Source of the DNA: Halobacteriovorax marinus
Lineage (GTDB): Bacteria > Bdellovibrionota > Bacteriovoracia > Bacteriovoracales > Bacteriovoracaceae
Direction: 5' to 3'
NCBI GenBank assembly: GCA_002163155.1
Contig: MAAO01000004.1
Span: 496,001 to 560,000, forward strand
DNA: 64,000 nucleotides
The notes beneath the pieces are model-generated. The model searched no databases. It was given only the letters and a program-made list of their open reading frames with translations, and was not told where the DNA came from. A program made the position numbers and the translations under genes. This document shows, in pieces, positions 36,263-45,118 of the stretch. Positions within the stretch are counted from its first letter, which is position 1. Each line of letters opens with the position of its first letter.

Positions 36263-38911
36263 CTATTTGAGATCGAACCAGTTAACACCAATTCCCATAT
36301 CAACATCTAAAGGAACATCAAGAGTCACAACTCCTTCCATTCCATCTTTCAAAATGATTTTCATTTGATCAAGTTCATCTTCTGGAACTTCAAAAATCAG
36401 TTCATCGTGAACTTGTAGAATCATTTGTGTTTTCAATTGGTTTTTATCCATTTCATTTTGAATATTGATCATTGCTCTTTTAATTATATCTGCGGCTGTT
36501 CCTTGTATAGGACTATTGACTGCCACTCTTTCAGCATTTGCTTTTACTGTTCTATTTGTTGAGTGAATATCAGGCAAGAAACGCTTTCTTCCCATCATAG
36601 TTACTGAGTATCCACTTTTTTCACATTCTTCTTTTAACTCATCTAAGTAAGACTTTACTCTAGAAAATCTTTCAAAGTAATTTGTTATATATTCCTTTGC
36701 TTCTTTTCTAGATATCTTAAGAGCAGCTGCTAAACCAAACGAAGACTGTCCATACATAAGACCAAAGTTTACAGCTTTTGCTTTAGATCTATCACTCGAC
36801 TCCACGTTCTCAACGGGAACGTTCATAATTTCAGAAGCTGTTCTTCTATGAATATCAATGCCGTCATTAAAAGCACTTATCATTGTCTGATCTTTTGAAA
36901 AGTGAGCAAGAAGCCTAAGCTCAACTTGAGAATAATCTGCAGAAAGAAGAATATTTCCAGGTCCCGCAATGAAGCCTTTTCTAATTCGTCTCCCGTTTTC
37001 AGTTCGAATTGGAATGTTTTGCAGATTAGGATTCGTTGAAGAAAGCCTTCCTGTTGCTGCGATATTTTGATTCAAGTGAGTATGAACCCGCTTAGTTGTT
37101 CCATTAATCAATTGTGGAATGGCCTTCACGTAAGTTGAGAGTAACTTTCCTAATTCTCTATACTCTAAAATAAGTGCCGGAACTTCACTTATATTTTTTG
37201 CTGCCAGATCTTCTAAAACTGATGAATCTGTTGAGTAACCCGTTTTTGTTTTCTTTCCTACAGGAAGACCAAGTTCATCAAATAAGAATGCCCCAACTTG
37301 TTTAGGTGAGTTCAAATTAATAGGTTCTAAACTATGTTTGTCTATTTTCTCTTGAAGGGAGTCCAGCTTCTTTTGTAACTCTAATTCATATTCTTTAAAG
37401 AAGGCTTCATTAACAAAAACTCCATTGTATTCCATTTTTGCAAGCACTGGCGTCAAAGTATTATCCACTTCTTCGTATAGAGTAAGAAGTTCTTTCTCTT
37501 TTAACTCGTCAAAAAGCATTTCTTTTAAGCGATAGTTAGCATGTGCCCTAGCAGTCGAAACATTAGTTACAATGCTTAATTCATTTTCAAAGGCAAATGG
37601 TGTCTTCTTATCAAATACGGCTAATCCACTTCCTAAATACTTTTCGCTGAGAGAAGCTAAGTTATTTCTTTCTCCGGCATTAGCTACAAACTGAGCCTGA
37701 GTAATATCAAAAATATTTGCATTCAAATCCTGCTCATTTGAGAATGAAAAATGAAGTAATGATTTGTAATCACTTGTGGCAATCGTAAGCTTTTCGTTTC
37801 CTAATATTTCAAAAAGAAAGTTCTTAGCAATTGATTCATCCAAGAAGTAAGACTTGTTATTCTCTATTGATACTGAGAGGGCAGATAACTCAAATGTTCT
37901 TATATCTGTACTTGTAAACTGAGGATCAATTCCAATACAACTCGCATTAAGAATATGCCCTTTTGCTTCTTCATTAAATTCTAAAACTTCAATATTAGAA
38001 CTAGGAGCATTGGCTTCTAAATCTCCACCCTGTTCTGCTTGGTGATGAGCAAACTTCATGTCTTCTAATTTTACTACTGCTGATTTAAACCCTAAATCTT
38101 TTAGGAAGTTTAATAAAGAGTCTTCAGGGTAGAATGAAAATTTCGATTCAACATCAGTTAAGCCTAAATCCACATCTGTTTTTATTTCAATAAGACTTTT
38201 TGAAAGAAGGCCATCATTTAAATATTCACCAAAAGCTGTAGTTAATTTCTTACCTTTTAGAGTGTCTTTAATTTCAATACATTTCTCAAGAGTTCCATGC
38301 TCCGCTAGAAGCTTGGCAGCTCCCTTTGCTCCAATTCCTTTCATTCCGGGAATATTATCTGAAGCGTCCCCTACCATTGAGAGATAATCTACCATTTGAT
38401 TGGGATAAACTCCCATTTTCTCAAAGACACCTTCGCGGTCATAGATCTTATCTTTCATGGTATCTAACATTCTGATATTATCACCAATAAATTGCATTAA
38501 ATCCTTATCACCAGAAGCGATGAGAATTTCATCAAAAGAATCCTTCCATTGAACGCATGCAGAACCTATTAAATCATCAGCTTCAAAACCTGCCATCGTA
38601 CTACTAGGAAGACCCATGTGATCAATTAATTGTTTAATTAAATCGAATTGAGGAATGAGCTCTTCTGGAGGAGCACTTCTATTGGCCTTATACTCTGGAT
38701 ACAATTCATTTCTAAAAGATCCACCTTTAGTATCTCGCGCAAGCAGGATATGAGTTGGCTGATACTTAGAAAGAAGTTTTAAAAGCATTGAGAGGACACC
38801 ATGAACAGCATTTACAGGAACACCTGCTGGTGAATGTAAAACGCGAATAGCATAGAATGCTCTAAAGATGAAACTACTAATATCTACAATAATTAAACGA
38901 TTTTTCGACAT
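36263..38911 (-). CDS. polA: DNA polymerase I
   Basis: Replication and repair polymerase; 882 residues. The 5'-nuclease domain fills about 1-290 (DISSFIFRAFYAI, EADDLIG, GIGAKGAAKLL). The middle 3'-5' exonuclease fold (about 310-500) is degenerate: where active enzymes have Asp-x-Glu, it reads GIDPQF, and other acidic residues are missing, so proofreading is probably lost. The polymerase domain has motif A ADYSQVELRLLAHF, the O-helix RSKAKAVNFGLMYGQ and motif C QVHDELIFEV. ATG 38911 is chosen because GGGAG lies upstream; an in-frame TTG at 38926 adds five residues. Confidence 0.96.
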   Translation of the reverse strand: MSKNRLIIVDISSFIFRAFYAIRVLHSPAGVPVNAVHGVLSMLLKLLSKYQPTHILLARDTKGGSFRNELYPEYKANRSAPPEELIPQFDLIKQLIDHMGLPSSTMAGFEADDLIGSACVQWKDSFDEILIASGDKDLMQFIGDNIRMLDTMKDKIYDREGVFEKMGVYPNQMVDYLSMVGDASDNIPGMKGIGAKGAAKLLAEHGTLEKCIEIKDTLKGKKLTTAFGEYLNDGLLSKSLIEIKTDVDLGLTDVESKFSFYPEDSLLNFLKDLGFKSAVVKLEDMKFAHHQAEQGGDLEANAPSSNIEVLEFNEEAKGHILNASCIGIDPQFTSTDIRTFELSALSVSIENNKSYFLDESIAKNFLFEILGNEKLTIATSDYKSLLHFSFSNEQDLNANIFDITQAQFVANAGERNNLASLSEKYLGSGLAVFDKKTPFAFENELSIVTNVSTARAHANYRLKEMLFDELKEKELLTLYEEVDNTLTPVLAKMEYNGVFVNEAFFKEYELELQKKLDSLQEKIDKHSLEPINLNSPKQVGAFLFDELGLPVGKKTKTGYSTDSSVLEDLAAKNISEVPALILEYRELGKLLSTYVKAIPQLINGTTKRVHTHLNQNIAATGRLSSTNPNLQNIPIRTENGRRIRKGFIAGPGNILLSADYSQVELRLLAHFSKDQTMISAFNDGIDIHRRTASEIMNVPVENVESSDRSKAKAVNFGLMYGQSSFGLAAALKISRKEAKEYITNYFERFSRVKSYLDELKEECEKSGYSVTMMGRKRFLPDIHSTNRTVKANAERVAVNSPIQGTAADIIKRAMINIQNEMDKNQLKTQMILQVHDELIFEVPEDELDQMKIILKDGMEGVVTLDVPLDVDMGIGVNWFDLK

Positions 38912-38971
38912 ATTCTTTACTCCCAAATTTGAGAGTAAATGTACCTAGATTTTTCAGAGATGAAAAGCGGA

Positions 38972-39469
38972 CTAGGTCATTTGGCTATCAGGGTCAAACC
39001 AACTGTCTTTTCTCTTCTTGATTTGTTCAGCCGTTCCATCATTGGCCATAACGGAAGTATCCGCCATAACATCACCTAATCTATGACCAGAATCGAGCTT
39101 ATGAAGCAGATAAATTTCTAATATTAGAAGTGGTACACCTAAGAGCAGTGCAAAGATCCATCCCCAAAAAGGAATAATGGCAAAAAATATGGGTATAAGG
39201 AATGGTAAGTTTCTTATAATTGATTGTTTCAAGCTACAAGGTTTTCCATCCTCAAGAGAGATCACAGCGAAGCCCATGAATTTCTTTCCAACACTTTGTC
39301 CATTTTGAAGACTATCGGCTACTGCCATATATATCAATGCGAAGATTATCCCAACTGGATAAAGAAAAATGGATAAAATAAGAGCTATAAATAAATCTAT
39401 ACCTTTTGCGATCATGCGCGAAATTCGGGCGACTTTAAAGGGAGATTTAAGTAAATATTTTCTGTCCAT
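38972..39469 (-). CDS. RDD-family membrane protein
   Basis: Inner-membrane protein of 165 residues with about three hydrophobic segments. The RDD-type landmarks are RISRMIAKGIDLFIALI near the N-terminus (Arg and Asp of the family), GQSVGKKFMGFAVIS in the middle and SGHRLGDVMADT (terminal Asp) at about 126-137. Some RDD proteins are linked to sodium/proton exchange, others are unknown. Single gene. Confidence 0.85.
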   Translation of the reverse strand: MDRKYLLKSPFKVARISRMIAKGIDLFIALILSIFLYPVGIIFALIYMAVADSLQNGQSVGKKFMGFAVISLEDGKPCSLKQSIIRNLPFLIPIFFAIIPFWGWIFALLLGVPLLILEIYLLHKLDSGHRLGDVMADTSVMANDGTAEQIKKRKDSWFDPDSQMT

Positions 39470-39523
39470 ACACTTATTCTATCCTATTGATTTCCTATGA
39501 AATACGAGGAATTATTTGCATTT

Positions 39524-39537
39524 GTCTAAGTTTAGAC
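39524..39537. promoter_or_regulatory. Palindrome upstream of trxA
   Basis: GTCTAAGTTTAGAC, a perfect 14-base palindrome about 90 bases before the trxA start. It could be an operator. No partner copy was seen nearby. Confidence 0.3.
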
Positions 39538-39626
39538 CCGACACGTCATTGTAACATAGCTATACAACCTTACCCTAATAAGATAAAAATATAAGCTTAA
39601 ATTGATAAAAATGATTAGGAGAAAAT

Positions 39627-39950
39627 ATGAGTAACGTAGGAAAAACAGATCAAGCAAGCTTTGATGCTGACGTAATCAATTCAGACAAACCAGTTCTTGT
39701 TGATTTTTGGGCAGAATGGTGTGGACCTTGTAGAACACTCGGGCCTCTTCTTGATGAAGTTGCTGGAGAAATTGGTGAGAGTGCAAAAATTTTAAAAGTT
39801 AATGTTGATGAAAATGGAGACCTAGCTCAAAAGTACGGTATCCGTGGAATTCCAACAATGATTTTCTTTAAAAATGGTGAGCCTGCTAAGACTCTTGTTG
39901 GTCTTCAAGGTAAAGAAGAGATTAAAAAATCTCTTGAAGAACTAGCGTAG
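39627..39950 (+). CDS. trxA: Thioredoxin
   Basis: Cytoplasmic thiol reductant of 107 residues. Active site WAEWCGPCRTL (about 28-38), cis-Pro loop RGIPTMIFF and the usual C-terminal GLQGKEEIKKSLEEL. ATG follows AGGAG. An intrinsic terminator comes right after the gene. Confidence 0.97.
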   Translation: MSNVGKTDQASFDADVINSDKPVLVDFWAEWCGPCRTLGPLLDEVAGEIGESAKILKVNVDENGDLAQKYGIRGIPTMIFFKNGEPAKTLVGLQGKEEIKKSLEELA

Positions 39951-39980
39951 TTAATTAGAATCACATATTGTATAATGTTC

Positions 39981-40009
39981 AAGCGGAAGAGTTACTTCCG
40001 CTTTTTTTT
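39981..40009 (+). terminator. Intrinsic terminator of trxA
   Basis: Stem AAGCGGAAG/CTTCCGCTT with a five-base loop, followed by a run of eight Ts. It lies between trxA and gmhA, which argues against any gmhA start upstream of it. Confidence 0.9.
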
Positions 40010-40019
40010 GGAGATCACC

Positions 40020-40601
40020 TTGTCTAATTTTATAAAAGAATCACTAATTGAAGCAAAAGAAGTTCTAGAAACTTTCATCAATAATGATCAAAATATTGTA
40101 GCAATGGAATCTGCTATTGAATCTTTTATAAATACTCTTAATAGTGGTGGTCGAATTTACAGCTGTGGGAATGGAGGATCAATGTGCGACTCCATGCACT
40201 TCGCAGAAGAACTAACTGGAAGATATAGAAAAGATAGAAGAGCTCTTGCGGCCATATCTTTTAGTGATCCAAGTCATATGAGTTGTGTAGGAAATGACTT
40301 TGGTTACGATGCCATTTTTTCAAAAATGGTTGAAGCTTTTGGTCAGCCAGGAGATTCACTACTTGCTATTTCCACGAGTGGAAATTCTGCTAACGTAATC
40401 AATGCAGTAAATGAAGCAAAGAAGCTCGGAGTCACTACTATTGGTCTTCTTGGTAAAGATGGCGGTGAATTAAAAGCCTTAGTAGATATCCCTATTATTG
40501 TAGAATCTAAACTCACAGACCGAATTCAAGAAGTTCACATAAAAATCATTCATAACTTTATTCAAGGTATCGAAAGAAAGCTCTTTCCTGAGCATTATTA
40601 G
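40020..40601 (+). CDS. gmhA: Sedoheptulose-7-phosphate isomerase
   Basis: First enzyme of ADP-heptose synthesis for the LPS inner core; 193 residues from TTG 40020. The sequence follows E. coli GmhA along its whole length: CGNGGSMCDSMHFAEELTGR (with catalytic Glu65 equivalent), SCVGNDFGYDAIFSKMVEAF, ISTSGNSANVINAV and DRIQEVHIKIIH (catalytic His). The TTG is chosen because GGAG lies six bases upstream and because longer frames would translate the trxA terminator hairpin. The paralogue at 2857-3498 differs at the active-site Glu. Confidence 0.95.
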   Translation: MSNFIKESLIEAKEVLETFINNDQNIVAMESAIESFINTLNSGGRIYSCGNGGSMCDSMHFAEELTGRYRKDRRALAAISFSDPSHMSCVGNDFGYDAIFSKMVEAFGQPGDSLLAISTSGNSANVINAVNEAKKLGVTTIGLLGKDGGELKALVDIPIIVESKLTDRIQEVHIKIIHNFIQGIERKLFPEHY

Positions 40602-40708
40602 TAACATATCGGCAGCATTTGCCCAAAAAAATCAAAATCAATCCTTGGTTCATTTTTCAACTACAATGTAATTATAACGAGTTGGAATAAACAAGGAGTC
40701 TTGTTTCT

Positions 40709-41368
40709 ATGGAAGCAACAGCTGTAACAACATCAATGAATGGAATTGCTCAATTTATCCAAGATGGTGGAGTCTTTATGTGGGTCATCCTACTTATATG
40801 GTCCATTGGTCTGGCAATCGCAATTGAAAGATTCTCGAAACTGTCATTTAAATTAGATGTAGATGGTCCATCATTTATGAATGAACTACAAAGATACATC
40901 CTATCAAATGATATCCAAGGTGCAATAAGGGTTTGTTCAGGATCCGTCGCTGCATTACCCAGGGTTTTAAAGAGTGGTCTAAAAAGATCAAGTCAAAATC
41001 CAGCACAAGTACAAAATGCAATAGACGCCACAGCATTGGAAATCATTCCAAAAGTTGAGCTAAGACTTAATTATCTTCAACTTATTGCTAACGTCTCTAC
41101 TCTTCTTGGTCTACTTGGTACAATCCAAGGTCTAATCCAATCTTTTGCTGCTGTAGCATCTGCTGACCCATCTCAAAAACAAGAGTTGTTAGCGCTTGGA
41201 ATTGCAAAGGCCATGAACACTACGTTCCTAGGACTGCTTTCAGCAATCTCTATTATGTTACTCCACGGATTTCTTTCTGCTAAGTCCGAAAAGATCATTA
41301 ATGAAATTGATGAATTTTCAGTAAAGCTAATGGACTTACTAGGAACTAAGCAGGAAAAAGAGAGCTAG
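40709..41368 (+). CDS. aglR: MotA/TolQ/ExbB-type proton channel, AglR-like
   Basis: Inner-membrane protein of 219 residues with three membrane segments (about 18-38, 133-155 and 174-197), as in TolQ/ExbB. The conserved channel stretch LIANVSTLLGLLGTIQGLIQ and GIAKAMNTTFLGLLSAI are clear. It is followed by two ExbD/TolR-type genes and faces a Glt-type operon, so it fits AglR of the Myxococcus gliding motor rather than TolQ; no tolA/tolB/pal is near. ATG 40709 has AGGAG upstream. Confidence 0.85.
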   Translation: MEATAVTTSMNGIAQFIQDGGVFMWVILLIWSIGLAIAIERFSKLSFKLDVDGPSFMNELQRYILSNDIQGAIRVCSGSVAALPRVLKSGLKRSSQNPAQVQNAIDATALEIIPKVELRLNYLQLIANVSTLLGLLGTIQGLIQSFAAVASADPSQKQELLALGIAKAMNTTFLGLLSAISIMLLHGFLSAKSEKIINEIDEFSVKLMDLLGTKQEKES

Positions 41369-41397
41369 TCTCTTTTTCCACTCTTTAGAGGTCAATT

Positions 41398-41928
41398 GTG
41401 TATAGATCACCAAGTAGAAGAACACAGAAAAGTAAAACTATAAAACCAAATCTAATTCCTATATTAGATGCGGTTTTTATATTTATCTTCTTTCTGTTAA
41501 TGTCTTCCCGCTTTTTAAATATTTATGAAATTCAAAGTGATGTACCAATTATATCAACGAAAGTGCCACCCAAGAGCAAGAAGCCACCTTTGGCATTAAC
41601 TCTTCGCATACTATCCTCTCGTATTCAAATACTCACTGGAGTCCCTGGAAAAGTGAGAAGAAGTATTGGTAAGAATAGTGATGGAGATTATGATCTCGAG
41701 GCGCTTAGAACATATTTAATCAGGCTTAAGAAAAAACATACTAATGAAAAATCAATAGTTCTCGAACCCGTTGTCGACTTAAACTACGAAGATATTATTA
41801 AAATAATGGACTCTGTTAGAACGCTTAAAAAGACTGATCCGGATATCTGGACCAAATCAAAAGACGGACTAGATGAGAGAATTAAAGAATTATTTAGTAA
41901 TATTGTATTTGGAAATATCCAGAGTTAA
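41398..41928 (+). CDS. aglQ: ExbD/TolR-type motor subunit, AglQ-like
   Basis: Single-membrane-span protein of 176 residues with a short basic cytoplasmic tail and a periplasmic domain. The span reads NLIPILDAVFIFIFFLLMSS; the Asp in LDAV (about residue 25) is the proton-binding residue of the ExbD/TolR/AglQ family. The periplasmic part (about 60-176) is longer than in TolR. GTG start at 41398 with AGAGG upstream. Second gene of the aglRQS operon. Confidence 0.82.
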   Translation: MYRSPSRRTQKSKTIKPNLIPILDAVFIFIFFLLMSSRFLNIYEIQSDVPIISTKVPPKSKKPPLALTLRILSSRIQILTGVPGKVRRSIGKNSDGDYDLEALRTYLIRLKKKHTNEKSIVLEPVVDLNYEDIIKIMDSVRTLKKTDPDIWTKSKDGLDERIKELFSNIVFGNIQS

Positions 41929-41931
41929 TTT

Positions 41932-42444
41932 ATGAGAAGATCAAGATCTATTTCAAGTAGAGGAAGAGCCAGAAAAAAGAAAGGTATGATGGAATTAGAT
42001 ATCACCTCTCTTCTGGATATCCTCGTTATCTTACTAGTATTTTTATTAAAGAATTATAATTCTTCAGGAGTCGTTTTAAATGTTCCAAAAGGAATTACAT
42101 TACCAAACTCTCAGTCTAGCTCAGTAAATACTTCCGGAATCATAGTTCAAGTATCCCCTACTACTATCTGGGTTGACGACAAAGTGGTGCTAGAGTCTAG
42201 TAATGACAACCTTTCTAAAGATAGAACCGGGAGAAGAATTATTCCTCTCTTCAACGAACTTGTTAAAAAGAAAGAAATTATTAAACAAGTCGAAAAGACT
42301 TCTCCAAATGCAAAGAAGTTTTCAGGAGTTGTAAATCTAGTGATAGATAAGTCTATTAAGTATAGTTACATAAAGAAACTAATGTACACTAGTGCATCTG
42401 CTGGTTTTGGAAAGTATAAATTTGTTGTGATGGGTGAAGAATAA
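41932..42444 (+). CDS. aglS: ExbD/TolR-type motor subunit, AglS-like
   Basis: Second ExbD/TolR-type protein of the operon (170 residues). Basic N-terminus (RRSRSISSRGRARKKKGM), then span LDITSLLDILVILLVFLL, with the channel Asp in LLDIL (about residue 28). The periplasmic domain ends FGKYKFVVMGEE. Only three bases separate it from the aglQ-like gene. Two different ExbD-like subunits with one MotA-like protein is the AglRQS arrangement. Confidence 0.82.
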   Translation: MRRSRSISSRGRARKKKGMMELDITSLLDILVILLVFLLKNYNSSGVVLNVPKGITLPNSQSSSVNTSGIIVQVSPTTIWVDDKVVLESSNDNLSKDRTGRRIIPLFNELVKKKEIIKQVEKTSPNAKKFSGVVNLVIDKSIKYSYIKKLMYTSASAGFGKYKFVVMGEE

Positions 42445-42455
42445 ATAGCGCCCAA

Positions 42456-42983
42456 TTAGTTTAATAAGAAAATAAAACTCATAATAAGACAGAAAGCCAC
42501 TTGAGTTAAAAAGATATTATAATAACTAAACGCCTTCTTTAATTCCTTAATAGAAAAAATAAAGAACGCTGCTCCCCAAATAACCATAAAGACAGAAACT
42601 ACTTGATCATTAAATCCATTCGTAAAAATATTTAAATCCAGAATTAGAGCTACGAAGAAGAGAATAAAAACAATAATATTGAAAATAAACCTTCCCAATA
42701 ACTTTTTATCAATCATCTTAACCCATTCTACAATACCTATATTTCCACGATCAAAAATACTTAATTGAGTTGAGTCATCACTATATCTTACAGTTTGAGT
42801 CCCTTTACTTCCCATGTATGTATAGAAGAGTTCACAAAAAACGATAAAGAGAAGTGCGGGTATTGTGAAATCAGAAACATCAGTAATTCCGTCTAACGAC
42901 TCCAAGAAGAGCAGCACGCCAAACAATATTGCGAGGAGCATCTTGAACCGAAAATCTGTAAACTTCTTTATCTTCTGAATCAT
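42456..42983 (-). CDS. Unknown inner-membrane protein between the agl and glt genes
   Basis: Unrecognised protein of 175 residues with about five hydrophobic segments (near 15-30, 40-57, 95-114, 125-144 and 155-174) and a polar loop at about 58-93. No family motif seen. Its 3' end is 11 bases from the end of the convergent aglS-like gene, with no clear terminator between. It lies on the same strand as the glt genes but downstream of them. Whether it belongs to the gliding machine is unknown. Confidence 0.65.
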   Translation of the reverse strand: MIQKIKKFTDFRFKMLLAILFGVLLFLESLDGITDVSDFTIPALLFIVFCELFYTYMGSKGTQTVRYSDDSTQLSIFDRGNIGIVEWVKMIDKKLLGRFIFNIIVFILFFVALILDLNIFTNGFNDQVVSVFMVIWGAAFFIFSIKELKKAFSYYNIFLTQVAFCLIMSFIFLLN

Positions 42984-43104
42984 GGAACTATTATATGAAT
43001 ATTTATGCTCTATACCAAAATCAATAGCTTAGAGGTGGAAAGAGGGCCTATTTGTGCCACAAATACAGGTATTAATCATGAATTATTAATAAGTTAGTAT
43101 GATC

Positions 43105-43127
43105 GGGACTAGCAAGAGACTAGTCCC
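43105..43127 (-). terminator. Hairpin after the gltG-like gene
   Basis: Stem GGGACTAG/CTAGTCCC with a seven-base loop just behind the gltG-like stop codon. A T-run is lacking, so it may be a weak terminator or a transcript-stabilising hairpin. Confidence 0.4.
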
Positions 43128-43136
43128 AAGATTTGA

Positions 43137-45107
43137 TTATTTTCTTTTAGGATAGAAGTTAAATGGTTGATTAACCTCTACGACGCCACCACCAAGTGGC
43201 TCAGGAAACTGAATCCCCTTGAGAACATTAACTACACAACCCTTCACTTTTCTTTTTAGACCTTTAGAAGCTACTTCAACACTTGCATTTGTAACATGCC
43301 CAGAAGCTCCAATAATAAAGTCTAAGCGAACCACACCGGTAAAGGATGATTTAGCTCTATCTAGCTCTTTCTGATAGCAGTACCTAAATTGTGGTATGTG
43401 ATCAATTAAGATTCTACGAATAATATCAGGATCCATTCCACCAAGAACAACTTCTTCAAAAGGTACTCCTGCAGTGTAAATGCTCTTTTTATTCACTAAT
43501 CCACTTACACCTTTAGATGAATCCAGTTTTCCAGATGTAGCACCTGTAAGACTTCCGACATTTTTGGAGACTTTCGCTTTTTTCAGAGTAGCTGAAGAAG
43601 AGCCTCCTAAGCTTGCCTCAGTTCCAGTACTAGAACTAAGAGTATTCACAGCTTGAGCAGATTTAACTCCTCCGCCTTTTGCCATTAGAGAACTTAATGA
43701 ACTTGAGAAATCAGCTGATCTAAAAGTATCAACTGCACCTCTTGATTTTCTATTTGCAAGTCTCTTTCTAGATGTTGCTTTACTACTAGAGGCCTTTCCT
43801 CCAGTTCTTCTCTTTGGCGAAACTTTATCTATTCTCTTATTAACTCTTCCTTTATTTGCAGTAGCTTTCTTAGCAGGAGCTTTTGACTTCGCTCTCTTAG
43901 ATCCAGTTTTAGCGACCTGCTTTTTATTCTTTAAACTTTTCTTCTTACTAATTTTCTTAACTGGTTTAGTTTTCTTCTTAGTAGGAGATTTTTGAATAAT
44001 TTTCTTTGATTTCTTCTTTGTCTTATCAACAGCTGCTGTTTTAGAAACCGTTAATTTTTTTCTCTTATAAAGAATGGTTGCAATCCTTTCTGGCGCTTTT
44101 TCTTTTTCTAGTTCTTTGTCTACAGCGTAAAAGCTAAAAAAACCAAGAAATAAGAAACACATTAAGAAAACGAGCATAAGACATTTTATAAACTCTTTAT
44201 CTCTTCTAAAAATTGGAGCATGAGCGACCTTAGGTGGTGCATCTGTTCCTCTTACGAAGATTTGTAAGTCACCATTTACATATCTTACGATATCGTCAGA
44301 TTTCAGAAGATATTGTCCTCCTGAAAACTTTCGCTCATCATCGCCAAGACAAGTTTCTTCATATCCATGTAACGAGTGGAGATAAATATCTGATCCCTTA
44401 ACTTCAACAAAGGGGATTTTTTCATTCTTACCTAAATAGGCGTACTCAACTTCTTTCTTCCCTGCATTGGCTCCAACAAAGTTAAAAGCCCCATCTTTAC
44501 ATGGAAGGTAATCAACACTATAAACTCTATCCTTATGTAAGATAATAATCTCGACAGAGCTTTTCGCTGGTGAGTAATCAAATATTGGATATAGAGTTTC
44601 AGTATCTTCAAAAATATATTCAGTGAAATCTGCTTTTGGATCTGCCCCTAATGGATATTCTACTCGTGGAAATTCTTCGTCTTGAACTTTAGCCTTTGAA
44701 GGAACCATTTTCGGTAATTTAGGGCCCTCAACTAATGGAGGAATCTCTGCCGTTAACATATCGAGCGATGGCGGTAAATCATCAACAGAGTAATCTTTGA
44801 AGTCAAATTCAATTGATCCAAACTTTAAAGAATCATTTAAACTAAATTCAGATGAAATGACTTTCTGCCCATTTACGTAAGAACCGATAGAACTATCCAT
44901 ATCGAAAATTTTAAATTTCCCGTTAGATATTTCTATCACTGCATGGATTTGATTAACCGTAGGATGGTTAATTTGCACATCACATGCATTCGACTGTCCT
45001 ATAAGGACTCTTTTCTTCTTTATGATTTTAGCTGCCTGGCCTTTAGAAGCGCCTACAGGTAATAATTCATAAAATGTATTTTTTTCTGTTTGAACATTTA
45101 TGTTCAC
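43137..45107 (-). CDS. gltG: GltG-like protein: FHA domain, membrane span, TonB-C/AgmX-type domain
   Basis: Central transducer of a Glt-type gliding complex; 656 residues. An N-terminal FHA domain (about 20-105; VLIGQSNACDVQINHPTVNQ and SIGSYVNGQKV) binds phosphothreonine proteins in the cytoplasm. One membrane span at about 308-330 (LMLVFLMCFLFLGFFSFY). A long Lys/Ser/Ala-rich linker (about 345-550) spans the periplasm. The C-terminal domain (about 555-652) has FRYCYQKELDRAKSSFTGVV, an internal Cys in GCVVN and FPEPLGGGVVEV, the AgmX/PglI-type TonB-C fold. GTG start with AGGGGA upstream. Compared with Myxococcus the layout matches GltG (PglI). Confidence 0.85.
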   Translation of the reverse strand: MNINVQTEKNTFYELLPVGASKGQAAKIIKKKRVLIGQSNACDVQINHPTVNQIHAVIEISNGKFKIFDMDSSIGSYVNGQKVISSEFSLNDSLKFGSIEFDFKDYSVDDLPPSLDMLTAEIPPLVEGPKLPKMVPSKAKVQDEEFPRVEYPLGADPKADFTEYIFEDTETLYPIFDYSPAKSSVEIIILHKDRVYSVDYLPCKDGAFNFVGANAGKKEVEYAYLGKNEKIPFVEVKGSDIYLHSLHGYEETCLGDDERKFSGGQYLLKSDDIVRYVNGDLQIFVRGTDAPPKVAHAPIFRRDKEFIKCLMLVFLMCFLFLGFFSFYAVDKELEKEKAPERIATILYKRKKLTVSKTAAVDKTKKKSKKIIQKSPTKKKTKPVKKISKKKSLKNKKQVAKTGSKRAKSKAPAKKATANKGRVNKRIDKVSPKRRTGGKASSSKATSRKRLANRKSRGAVDTFRSADFSSSLSSLMAKGGGVKSAQAVNTLSSSTGTEASLGGSSSATLKKAKVSKNVGSLTGATSGKLDSSKGVSGLVNKKSIYTAGVPFEEVVLGGMDPDIIRRILIDHIPQFRYCYQKELDRAKSSFTGVVRLDFIIGASGHVTNASVEVASKGLKRKVKGCVVNVLKGIQFPEPLGGGVVEVNQPFNFYPKRK

Positions 45108-45118
45108 GATGATCCCCT

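Noticed and set aside
39975-40019. Upstream start of gmhA at 39975
   Set aside because: The extra residues would translate the trxA terminator hairpin, while TTG 40020 has a ribosome site and matches GmhA.
40709-42444. TolQ-TolR or ExbB-ExbD identity for the three motor genes
   Set aside because: Two ExbD-like subunits and the Glt-type operon opposite point to AglRQS, and no tolA, tolB or pal gene lies nearby. Not fully excluded.
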